From NCBI GenBank assembly GCA_900771165.1, contig CAAGMX010000391.1, positions 1 through 7,175 of the forward strand: a stretch of 7,175 nucleotides of DNA. Direction: 5' to 3'. This document shows positions 1 through 4,956 of this stretch, one piece after another (position 1 is the first letter of the stretch; each line of letters opens with the position of its first letter). The DNA is from Victivallales bacterium. GTDB lineage: Bacteria > Verrucomicrobiota > Lentisphaeria > Oligosphaerales > Oligosphaeraceae. The translations under genes were made by a program, and so were the position numbers. A model generated the notes under the pieces. That model saw only the letters and a program-made list of their open reading frames with translations. It made no database searches and was not told the DNA's origin.

Positions 1-787
1 CGACGGGGACATTCAGGGCGGTGCGCACCTCGTCGGAGTTGATGACCACGGCCCGGGGGAGACGATCCCCGGAGTGTCCCATATCCAGTCCCTTCACTTC
101 CATGGTGAGGAGTTCCGGCAGAGGGGAGGCGCTGCCGATCTGGATCTTGATCTGCTCGGCGGTGCGGGGCCCGATGAGGAGCTGGTGCTCCTTCTGCATG
201 AAGGCGATGATGGCCTCATCCATGGCGTCCCCGCCATTGGCCACGCTGGTGCCCGCCACAATGCATCCCAGAGAGATCACCGCCACTTCGGTGGTGCCCC
301 CGCCGATATCCACAATCATATTGCTGTCGGGCTCCTCCACGGGAAGCCCCGCCCCCAGCGCGGAGGCGAAGGGTTCCTCCACCAGACGCACCGCCCGGGC
401 GCCGGCGGAAAGGGCGCTCTCCTTCACCGTCCGGATCCCCACTTCGGTGATGCCGGAGGGCACCGCGATGAGCACCCGGGGTTTCATGATCTTGTAGCGC
501 CCGGAAGCCCGGCGGATGAAACTGCGCAGCATCTCGTCGGAGACCTCCGCATTGGCAATCACCCCGTCCCGGACAGGACGGATCACCTTGATACGCTCCG
601 CCGTCATGGCCATCATCCGCTTGGCCTCCGCCCCCACGGCACGCACCTTGTTGGTGTCCGCATTGATGGCCACATAGGAGGGCTCATCCAGCACAATCCC
701 CTGGCCCGTCACCCACACCAGGGTATTCATCGTGCCTAAATCAATGCCAATGTCATTGACCCAAAGATTCTTGATGCTCTCAAACAT
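1..787 (-). CDS. mreB: Rod shape-determining protein MreB, 3' end beyond window
   Basis: This is a bacterial actin homologue. MreB forms membrane-associated filaments that guide elongation-phase peptidoglycan synthesis. The 262 visible residues begin MFESIKNLWVNDIGIDLG. The phosphate-1 loop (DIGIDLGTMNT, residues 12-22), the EEPFA segment (137-141), the phosphate-2 motif (VDIGGGTTEVAV, 159-170) and the GGD segment (185-187) are all present and colinear with MreB. Family members are about 335-350 residues, so roughly 80-90 C-terminal residues, including the adenosine motif, lie outside the window. The ATG at 787 is chosen because a GAGGG ribosome-binding site sits 7 bases upstream and the N-terminus matches the family. 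A strong intrinsic terminator abuts that site, with tRNA-Gln further upstream on the same strand. I see no clear separate promoter. No internal stop or frameshift is visible. The family is certain. If the genome has several MreB paralogues, I cannot say which one this is. Confidence 0.96.
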   Translation of the reverse strand, partial: MFESIKNLWVNDIGIDLGTMNTLVWVTGQGIVLDEPSYVAINADTNKVRAVGAEAKRMMAMTAERIKVIRPVRDGVIANAEVSDEMLRSFIRRASGRYKIMKPRVLIAVPSGITEVGIRTVKESALSAGARAVRLVEEPFASALGAGLPVEEPDSNMIVDIGGGTTEVAVISLGCIVAGTSVANGGDAMDEAIIAFMQKEHQLLIGPRTAEQIKIQIGSASPLPELLTMEVKGLDMGHSGDRLPRAVVINSDEVRTALNVPV

Positions 788-803
788 CGAATGACCCTCA
801 AAA

Positions 804-845
804 AACAAAAAAACCGCCCGGCAGCATCTATCAGCTGGGGGGCGG
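804..845 (-). terminator. Intrinsic terminator between tRNA-Gln and mreB
   Basis: Read on the minus strand, CCGCCC (845-840) pairs with GGGCGG (819-814). An inner CAGC/GCTG stem (837-834 with 825-822) sits beyond a CC/CC internal loop and closes an 8-base loop. Seven T's follow at once, then G and six more T's running into the mreB ribosome-binding site. The structure would end transcripts coming from tRNA-Gln. Because it lies inside the mreB leader, it could also limit readthrough into mreB. The structure is read directly from the sequence. Its regulatory use is inferred. Confidence 0.8.
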
Positions 846-933
846 CGAACGCTCGGGGAACGGTTGCGGCGGACTCTCTCACTCACATTGGCGGCCGACC
901 CGCAAAGGCATAAATAAGAAAGGGGGGAATCGG

Positions 934-1007
934 TGGCTGCCCAACCAGGATTTGAACCTAGACAAACTGAACCAGAATCAGTTGTGCTACCATTACACCA
1001 TTGGGCA
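934..1007 (-). tRNA. tRNA-Gln, anticodon CUG
   Basis: This 74-base cloverleaf has an encoded CCA end. The acceptor stem is TGCCCAA/TTGGGCA with discriminator G, and the D stem is GTGT/GCAC. The anticodon stem ACTGA/TCAGT encloses the loop TTCTGGT, giving anticodon CUG. A 4-base variable loop follows, and the T arm is CTAGG-TTCAAAT-CCTGG with one G-U pair. The weak U1-A72 pair and the G73 discriminator fit glutamine tRNA identity. It reads CAG codons. A stable-RNA-type promoter lies upstream and a strong terminator lies 88 bases downstream of the CCA end, just before mreB. Confidence 0.96.
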
Positions 1008-1056
1008 ACGGAGATCCGTTGTAACACTCCCGCCCTGGGCGGAAGGCACGGCGGTT

Positions 1057-1104
1057 AAAATAAACCCATCCCAACGCTTTTCAAGTCAGACAACGCCTTT
1101 TTTT
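1057..1104 (-). promoter_or_regulatory. Likely sigma-70 promoter of tRNA-Gln
   Basis: On the minus strand, TTGAAA (1084-1079, 5 of 6 to consensus) is separated by 16 bases from TATTTT (1062-1057, 4 of 6). An A7 tract (1104-1098) lies 13 bases upstream of the -35 box, at the usual place of an UP element. A GC-rich stretch follows the -10 box, as is common at stable-RNA promoters. The start would fall near 1050, giving a 5' leader of about 40 bases. That leader ends in the dyad CAACGGA/TCCGTTG (1006-1012 and 1015-1021), which overlaps the tRNA 5' end by two bases. These are motif matches only. Confidence 0.5.
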
Positions 1105-1134
1105 GACATTTTCCTCACCCAGGGACAGGAAGGC

Positions 1135-1160
1135 CCGCCCCGCGCTGCGGGAATGGGCGG
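1135..1160 (-). other. GC hairpin downstream of the DAHP synthase-prephenate dehydratase gene
   Basis: On the minus strand, CCCGC (1151-1147) and GCGGG (1143-1139) form a 5-bp stem around a 3-base loop. An outer CCGC/GCGG pairing (1160-1157 with 1138-1135) lies beyond a 5-base bulge. It lies about 45 bases after the stop of the fused aromatic gene. No T tract follows, so it is not a standard intrinsic terminator. It could stabilise the mRNA 3' end or simply reflect the high GC content. No better terminator is visible before the tRNA promoter. Confidence 0.25.
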
Positions 1161-1203
1161 AGCCGGGGAGAGCCCGGACACCCTCCTCGCCACGGCGTAC
1201 GGC

Positions 1204-3066
1204 CTACAGCAACTTCTTGCACGCCTGGTAGGAGCCGATGATTTTCACCTCGTCGGCCTGGTGGCCTAGTTCCTCCAGAATGGCAGGCATTCTGGGATCC
1301 TGGAGTCCGCAATCCAATTCCACAAAAAAGCGGTAGCGCCATCGGCCGTGGCCGGAGGGGCGGCTCTCAATCATGGAGAGGGAGACGCCGGCCTCCTTGA
1401 AGGGAAGGAGGGCATCGTAGAGGGCGCCCACCTTGTCCCGTGCGGCGAAGCAGAGGCAGCAGCGGTCATGGACCACCTGGTCGTTCTCCTTCCGGGCCAG
1501 GACAAAGAAGCGGGTCACGTTGTCCGGGTTGTCCTCGATATCCTGTTCCAGGACATTGAGGGCATAGAGGCGTCCCGCCTCGGCGCTGGCGATGACGGCG
1601 GCGCCGGCGGAATGGCTGGCCAGTTCCGCGGCCCGGGCATTGCTGGGGGTGGCGATGGTCTCGGCATCGGGGAAGTTGCGCTCCAGATACTGGCGGCACT
1701 GGCCCAGGGACTGGGCATGGCTATAGATGACCCGGATCTGCTCCCGGCTCTGGTTGCTCAGGAGACACTGATGGACGGCGATGGCCACCTCCTCATAGAC
1801 CTTCAGGGGGGAGGAGACCAAGGCATCCATGGTGCCGTTCACCAGACCCTCGGTGGAATTTTCCACGGGCACCACGCCATAGTCGCACATCCCTCCTTCC
1901 ACGGCGGAGAGGACGCCGCCGATGCTGTTGCAGGAGCGGTATTCCACCCGGTCCCCGAAGGTGCGGGTGGCGGCGATGTGGGTGAAGGTGGCGGCGGGCC
2001 CCAGATAGGCCACCTTGACGGTGCGGCGGGCTTCCTCCTCCCGGGCCAGGTTGCGCAGACGGCGCCCCGCCTCCAGAATCAGGCGTTCCGTTTCGGGGAA
2101 TCCGATGCAGGCGTCCGTGATGGACTGTCCGCCGCAGGGCTTCTCCCCGGGCACCAGGGGCTGGCGGCCCTCCTGGAGATTGCTTTCCAGCATCATGCCC
2201 AGGATAGCGGTATTGCCTCCCAGTCTCTGCTCCAGGACATTCTCGAAGACGATGTGCTGCCGGGTGTAGTCCCGCCGGGAATTTCCATGGCTGCAGTCCA
2301 CCAGGACCTGGGGTCTCAGATGGGCCTCCTTCAGTTTATCCAGGGCTTCGGCGATGGTGCCGGCATAGTAGTTTTCTCCCCGGGCGCCGCCCCGGAGCAC
2401 CAGATGGCCGTTGGGATTGCCGGCGGTGCGGAGGATTCCGCTGTGTCCGTTGCTGAGCATCCCCAGGTAGCTATGGGGGGAGGCTGCAGTGCAGATGGCA
2501 TCGATGGCCACCTGGATGGAGCCGTCGGTGCCGTTCTTGAAGCCCACGGGGACATCCAGGGCGCTGGCCATCTGGCGATGGGGCTGGGATTCGGTGGTGC
2601 GGGCGCCGATTCCCGCATAAGAGATCAAGTCGGTGAGATATCCTGCCGTGGCGGGATCCAGGAGTTCGGTGGCGGTGGGCAGCCCCAGCTCCGCCAGCTC
2701 CAGGAGGAAGGTGCGAGCCAGCCGGACCCCCTTGGCGATGTTGCACTCCCCGTTGAGATCCGGGTCGTAGATCAGCCCCTTCCAGCCCAGGGTGGTGCGG
2801 GGCTTCTCGAAATAGGTCCGCATCACCAGCAGAATGTCCTGGGAGACCTTCTGGGACAGCTCCTTCAGACGGCGGGCATAGTCCCTGGCGGCATCCAGGT
2901 CATGAATGGAACAGGGTCCCACCAGAAGGAGGAGACGGCTGTCCCGCCCCTCCAGAATGTCCCTCACCTGTTGGCGGGAGGCGTCCATGTTCTTTTCCAT
3001 TTCCTCGGTCAGCGGCAATTCCCGCCGCAGCTCTTCCGGGGATTTCAGGTCGATTTCCTGTAGCAT
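1204..3066 (-). CDS. Fused DAHP synthase (type I) / prephenate dehydratase with ACT domain
   Basis: This 620-residue protein joins two enzymes. Residues 1 to about 345 are an AroG-type DAHP synthase, which condenses phosphoenolpyruvate and erythrose 4-phosphate at shikimate pathway entry. Motifs are LVGPCSIHD (48-56), RTYFEKPRTT (83-92), GARTTESQPHR (154-164) and PVGFKNGTDG (173-182). The metal ligands known from E. coli AroG match C52, H260, E294 and D318. Residues about 350-530 are prephenate dehydratase, which makes phenylpyruvate: YLGPAATFTH (354-363), VPVENSTEG (399-407) and the TRF motif (518-520). Residues about 538-617 are an ACT domain; its ESRP (567-570) matches the phenylalanine-binding motif of the E. 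coli P-protein, so Phe feedback is likely. No chorismate mutase domain is present. The ATG at 3066 is preferred: GAGG lies 12 bases upstream, right after the terminator U tract. The frame stays open to GTG 3207, but that extension crosses the attenuator and is not protein-like. Confidence 0.93.
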   Translation of the reverse strand: MLQEIDLKSPEELRRELPLTEEMEKNMDASRQQVRDILEGRDSRLLLLVGPCSIHDLDAARDYARRLKELSQKVSQDILLVMRTYFEKPRTTLGWKGLIYDPDLNGECNIAKGVRLARTFLLELAELGLPTATELLDPATAGYLTDLISYAGIGARTTESQPHRQMASALDVPVGFKNGTDGSIQVAIDAICTAASPHSYLGMLSNGHSGILRTAGNPNGHLVLRGGARGENYYAGTIAEALDKLKEAHLRPQVLVDCSHGNSRRDYTRQHIVFENVLEQRLGGNTAILGMMLESNLQEGRQPLVPGEKPCGGQSITDACIGFPETERLILEAGRRLRNLAREEEARRTVKVAYLGPAATFTHIAATRTFGDRVEYRSCNSIGGVLSAVEGGMCDYGVVPVENSTEGLVNGTMDALVSSPLKVYEEVAIAVHQCLLSNQSREQIRVIYSHAQSLGQCRQYLERNFPDAETIATPSNARAAELASHSAGAAVIASAEAGRLYALNVLEQDIEDNPDNVTRFFVLARKENDQVVHDRCCLCFAARDKVGALYDALLPFKEAGVSLSMIESRPSGHGRWRYRFFVELDCGLQDPRMPAILEELGHQADEVKIIGSYQACKKLL

Positions 3067-3078
3067 GGGTCTGGTTTT

Positions 3079-3082
3079 CCTC
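3079..3082 (-). promoter_or_regulatory. Ribosome-binding site of the fused aromatic gene, touching the terminator U tract
   Basis: GAGG sits immediately after the ten T's of the attenuator terminator and 12 bases before the ATG at 3066. It decides between that ATG and the longer open frame. A transcript ended in the U tract would lack this site, so termination would remove all translation of the structural gene. Confidence 0.6.
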
Positions 3083-3121
3083 AAAAAAAAAAGCATCCGG
3101 GAAGTTTGGATTCCCGGATGC
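3083..3121 (-). terminator. Attenuator terminator (segments 3:4) ahead of the fused aromatic gene
   Basis: On the minus strand, GCATCCGGGAA (3121-3111) pairs perfectly over 11 bp with TTCCCGGATGC (3103-3093), around the 7-base loop TCCAAAC. Ten T's follow (3092-3083). This is a textbook intrinsic terminator. It lies before, not after, the gene on this strand, only 17 bases from the start codon, which points to an attenuator. No minus-strand gene other than the leader peptide ends nearby. Confidence 0.92.
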
Positions 3122-3260
3122 GCTCTGGTTTGGAAACGGAAAAGGCGAACCGATTTCCCTTGGATTCGGTCCGCCTTACGCCTTTGAAATTGTTCCCACA
3201 AGGACACGCATCAACGGGCTTCAGCGGAAAAACCGCCAAAACCAGTAAAATCGATGCATG
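3093..3260 (-). promoter_or_regulatory. Attenuator leader with alternative RNA pairings
   Basis: Four segments can be traced by eye on the minus strand. Segment 1 is CATGCATC (3260-3253), at the leader peptide start. Segment 2 is CCCGTTGATGCG (3218-3207), three bases after its stop codon. Segment 3 is CGCATCCGGG (3122-3113) and segment 4 is CCCGGATGC (3101-3093). 1:2 can form 8 bp (CATGCATC with GATGCGTG, one G-U). 2:3 can form 10 bp (CCCG plus GATGCG with CGCATC plus CGGG, a TT bulge). 3:4 is the terminator. A 12-bp hairpin (3177-3166 with 3153-3142, one G-U) between 2 and 3 would bring them together. A ribosome stalled on the aromatic codons would cover segment 1, leave segment 2 free and favour the antiterminator. 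A ribosome at the stop codon would cover segment 2 and let the terminator form. Pairings are by inspection; energies were not computed. Confidence 0.75.
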
Positions 3261-3277
3261 GCCATTTCGTGTTGCAT
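3221..3277 (-). CDS. Aromatic-rich leader peptide for attenuation
   Basis: The reading frame MQHEMAMHRFYWFWRFFR ends at a TGA at 3223-3221. From the Phe codon at 3250 to the Phe codon at 3229-3227, seven of eight codons specify Phe, Tyr or Trp (F Y W F W R F F). It serves as a ribosome sensor for charged aromatic tRNAs, as in pheL and trpL of enteric bacteria, although this sequence resembles neither. The RNA downstream folds into an attenuator, and the next gene encodes DAHP synthase and prephenate dehydratase, which fits. The start is uncertain: in-frame ATGs lie at 3277, 3265 and 3259, and none has a good Shine-Dalgarno sequence. The open frame runs on upstream to 3553, but only the end is peptide-like. 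No function beyond sensing is expected. Confidence 0.82.
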   Translation of the reverse strand: MQHEMAMHRFYWFWRFFR

Positions 3278-3286
3278 AATGGCGGT

Positions 3287-3314
3287 ACTGTAACCATCTT
3301 CCCCGGCTTTTCCA
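3287..3314 (-). promoter_or_regulatory. Possible promoter of the attenuator leader
   Basis: On the minus strand, TGGAAA (3314-3309) and TACAGT (3292-3287) are spaced by 16 bases. Each matches the sigma-70 consensus in 4 of 6 positions. Initiation would fall near 3280, so the transcript would begin almost at the leader peptide ATG at 3277, or about 20 bases before the ATG at 3259. In GC-rich DNA this match is weak evidence. It is listed because no better candidate lies between the leader and asnA. Confidence 0.25.
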
Positions 3315-3336
3315 GCCCGTTCCCGCAAAAATTCCC

Positions 3337-3370
3337 GCCGGGAAATTTCCCCCGGCCCCCTGGCAGGGGG
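3337..3370. promoter_or_regulatory. Two dyads in the divergent intergenic region
   Basis: GGGAAATTTCCC (3340-3351) is a perfect 12-bp palindrome. Five bases after it, CCCCCTGGCAGGGGG (3356-3370) is a 7+1+7 inverted repeat. Both lie between the divergent start regions of the aromatic leader and asnA. They could be operators for one or both genes, or RNA hairpins in an asnA transcript that starts further left. No matching regulator is encoded in the window. Confidence 0.3.
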
Positions 3371-3385
3371 AGGGCATGTGAGGCA

Positions 3386-3391
3386 TATTAA
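3386..3391 (+). promoter_or_regulatory. Possible -10 element of asnA
   Basis: TATTAA within an AT-rich patch (CATATTAAC) stands out in a GC-rich region, about 160 bases before the asnA start. No convincing -35 hexamer lies 16-18 bases upstream. The two dyads at 3340-3370 are just upstream, where an operator could act. This is weak evidence. Confidence 0.2.
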
Positions 3392-3429
3392 CGGCCTGTC
3401 CCGGCACATTCCCCGGAGACACGGCTTTC

Positions 3430-3462
3430 CCCCGAAGGCGCTTTGCCGCCCCGGGGATTTTT
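3430..3462 (+). terminator. Weak terminator-like hairpin in the asnA leader
   Basis: CCCCG (3430-3434) can pair with CGGGG (3452-3456), and an inner GGC/GCC pair of arms (3437-3439 with 3445-3447) sits inside a loose loop. A5'-ATTTTT tract (3457-3462) follows. It lies in the transcribed leader if asnA starts near 3397. The stem is short and interrupted, and I see no leader peptide rich in Asn codons, so it may be incidental. Confidence 0.25.
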
Positions 3463-3534
3463 CCCGGCCTGGAGGGCCGGAGCCTGCGGTGCGCACTCTG
3501 GCGGCCGGAGGCCCCATCCACCCATTTTCCATCA

Positions 3535-3541
3535 AAAGGAG
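3535..3541 (+). promoter_or_regulatory. Ribosome-binding site of asnA
   Basis: AAAGGAG lies 10 bases before the ATG at 3552. It settles the start against the longer open frame, which runs back to 3378 through non-conserved GC-rich sequence. It is the clearest Shine-Dalgarno sequence in front of any gene in the window. Confidence 0.8.
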
Positions 3542-3551
3542 AAACTTTCCC

Positions 3552-4595
3552 ATGCCCCTTCCCCTGTTTTTGCCAGAGGGCTACCGTCCTCTGCTGGACG
3601 AACTGGCCACCGAGGTGGCCATCCGCTCCCTCAAGGAGGAATTCCAGAAGAATCTGGCCTTTGAGCTGCGGCTCCAGCGGGTCACCGCCCCCCTCTTCGT
3701 CCCCTCGGGCACCGGTGTCAACGACGACCTGAACGGCGTGGAACGCCCCGTCTCCTTCGCCATCCGGGATGATGCCGGACGCAAGGCCGAAATCGTCCAC
3801 TCCCTGGCCAAATGGAAGCGTCTGAAACTGGCCTCCCTGCAGACGGAACCCGGCCGGGGCATCTACACCGACATGAACGCCATCCGCCCCGACGAGGAAC
3901 TGGACAACGTCCACTCCCTCTATGTGGATCAGTGGGATTGGGAAAAGGTCATCACCCGGGAGACCCGGACCTTGGAGACCCTGAAGGAGACGGTGCGCCG
4001 GATCTACTACGCCCTGCGCCGCACGGAGGACGCCCTCTCCCGGGCCTATCCGGTCCTCCGCCCCTTCCTTCCCGAGGAGATCCACTTTCATTTCTCCGAG
4101 GATCTGGAGGCGGAAATGCCGGAGCTGACCCCGCGGCAGCGGGAAGACGCCCTGTGCCGCCGGGAGGGCGCCGTCTTCCTGGTGGGCATCGGCGGCGACC
4201 TTCCCCTCAGCGGAAAACCCCACGACGGACGGGCGCCGGACTACGATGACTGGACCACGGAAAGCCAGGGCGGACACCACGGCCTCAACGGCGACATCCT
4301 GGTGTGGAATCCGGTGCTGGGGCGCTCCTTCGAGCTCTCCTCCATGGGCATCCGGGTGGACAAGGAAGCCCTGCTCCGCCAGCTGGCCCTGCGGGGCGAG
4401 GAAAAGCGCCTCTCCCTCTCCTTCCATCAAAAGCTGGTGGAAGGGAAACTCCCCCTGACCATGGGAGGAGGAATTGGCCAGAGCCGCCTGTGCATGCTAT
4501 TGCTGCAGAAGGCGCACATCGGGGAAATCCAGAGCAGCATCTGGCCGGAGGCCATGGTCTCCGCCTGCCGCGCCCACAACATTCCCCTTCTGTAA
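3552..4595 (+). CDS. asnA: Aspartate-ammonia ligase (asparagine synthetase A)
   Basis: AsnA makes asparagine from aspartate, ammonia and ATP through a beta-aspartyl-adenylate, in the cytoplasm, and is related to class II aminoacyl-tRNA synthetases. The 347-residue protein carries the family motifs in order: SGTGVNDDLNGVERPV (52-67), VHSLAKWKR (82-90), RPDEELDNVHSLYVDQWDWE (112-131), FLVGIGG (209-215), HDGRAPDYDDW (224-234), GLNGDILVWNPVL (244-256), ELSSMGIRVD (261-270) and GGGIGQSR (305-312). E. coli AsnA has 330 residues, so the protein is full length with slightly longer ends. It is not a glutamine-dependent AsnB, which would begin with a catalytic Cys after Met. The gene stands alone, with a divergent aromatic operon upstream and a terminator about 145 bases downstream. 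No internal defect is visible. Confidence 0.97.
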   Translation: MPLPLFLPEGYRPLLDELATEVAIRSLKEEFQKNLAFELRLQRVTAPLFVPSGTGVNDDLNGVERPVSFAIRDDAGRKAEIVHSLAKWKRLKLASLQTEPGRGIYTDMNAIRPDEELDNVHSLYVDQWDWEKVITRETRTLETLKETVRRIYYALRRTEDALSRAYPVLRPFLPEEIHFHFSEDLEAEMPELTPRQREDALCRREGAVFLVGIGGDLPLSGKPHDGRAPDYDDWTTESQGGHHGLNGDILVWNPVLGRSFELSSMGIRVDKEALLRQLALRGEEKRLSLSFHQKLVEGKLPLTMGGGIGQSRLCMLLLQKAHIGEIQSSIWPEAMVSACRAHNIPLL

Positions 4596-4738
4596 TCCCA
4601 GCCGGCCTCCCTGCTCCTGTTGTCGGCGCAGGGACCGGCCACGGACCGGTTCGGGAGGAGGGGCTCCAGGAACCGGAAAAAAGGAGGCGTCAGGCGGGAA
4701 CCCCCGGGGCCTTCCCTCCCTCAGAGTTATCCGTCCCC

Positions 4739-4758
4739 GGGAGGCGGCCTCCCTTTTT
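4739..4758 (+). terminator. Intrinsic terminator of asnA
   Basis: GGGAGG (4739-4744) pairs with CCTCCC (4748-4753) around a 3-base CGG loop, followed by five T's. It lies about 145 bases after the asnA stop. A longer alternative also exists: 4675-4688 can pair with 4747-4760 over 13 of 14 positions, taking in the 3' arm and the T tract. Confidence 0.65.
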
Positions 4759-4787
4759 CCAGGGTCATCTCCTGCCCTCCCCCCCCC

Positions 4788-4823
4788 AAAAAAAGTCAGG
4801 CTTCCCCTTCGTTCCGGGAAGCC
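4788..4823 (-). terminator. Terminator-like hairpin on the minus strand
   Basis: On the minus strand, GGCTTCCC (4823-4816) and GGGAAGCC (4806-4799) form a perfect 8-bp stem with a 9-base loop. The sequence TGAC and then seven T's (4794-4788) follow. No minus-strand gene lies upstream of it in the window. It could stop antisense transcription coming from the NYN-domain gene, or be incidental. Confidence 0.35.
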
Positions 4824-4956
4824 GCCTATCCCCCAGGGAAAGGCCTGGCGGCAGGGCCGCCCAGGGCGCCCCCTGATTTTCCTTTTCCTCCCCGGCCTCC
4901 CTTTCCCCCTGCGGAAGGGAAGACCCGGGAGATTCCTCTTTTCCACGGGCATCCCC

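Larger units (their letters stand above)
4596..4956. other. 361-base GC-rich spacer without a convincing gene
   Basis: This spacer between asnA and the NYN-domain gene holds the asnA terminator (4739-4758) and a perfect but orphan AAGGAGG (4681-4687) with no suitable start codon after it. It also holds an opposite-strand terminator-like hairpin (4788-4823) and a GC hairpin, GGCGGC/GCCGCC (4847-4852 with 4856-4861), followed at some distance by T-rich sequence. Beyond that, a long pyrimidine-rich tract runs to about 4915. The open frames crossing it are extensions of neighbouring frames, rich in Pro, Arg and Gly, and are not credible proteins. I could not place a clear promoter for the downstream gene. 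Confidence 0.6.

Noticed and set aside
74..739. Plus-strand open frame of 221 codons across mreB
   Set aside because: It is His/Gly-rich shadow sequence opposite a clear MreB reading frame.
952..1269. Plus-strand open frame of 105 codons across the tRNA region
   Set aside because: It runs through tRNA-Gln, its promoter and the end of the aromatic gene, so it is incidental.
1348..3063. Long plus-strand open frame of 571 codons opposite the aromatic fusion gene
   Set aside because: Its translation is Gly/Ala/Gln-rich with no recognisable motif. It is the mirror of a well-supported gene in GC-rich DNA.
3067..3207. N-terminal extension of the fused aromatic protein to the GTG at 3207
   Set aside because: The extra 47 codons would translate the attenuator hairpins and the ten-T tract. 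A GAGG site and a family-like N-terminus support the ATG at 3066 instead.
3083..3300. A T-box or metabolite riboswitch in front of the aromatic gene
   Set aside because: I saw no T-box consensus bulge or known aptamer pattern, and the aromatic-rich peptide explains the terminator better.
3081..4430. Minus-strand open frame of 449 codons opposite asnA
   Set aside because: It overlaps the strongly supported asnA gene and the attenuator, and shows low-complexity composition and no family motif.
4779..4794. C9-A7 homopolymer run as a phase-variable repeat
   Set aside because: It lies in a spacer away from any credible coding frame or well-placed promoter. The A run is better explained as the T tract of the minus-strand hairpin.
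4474..4956. Upstream extension of the NYN-domain protein into asnA
   Set aside because: The added residues are Pro/Arg/Gly-rich, out of frame with asnA, cross its terminator and have no start signal.
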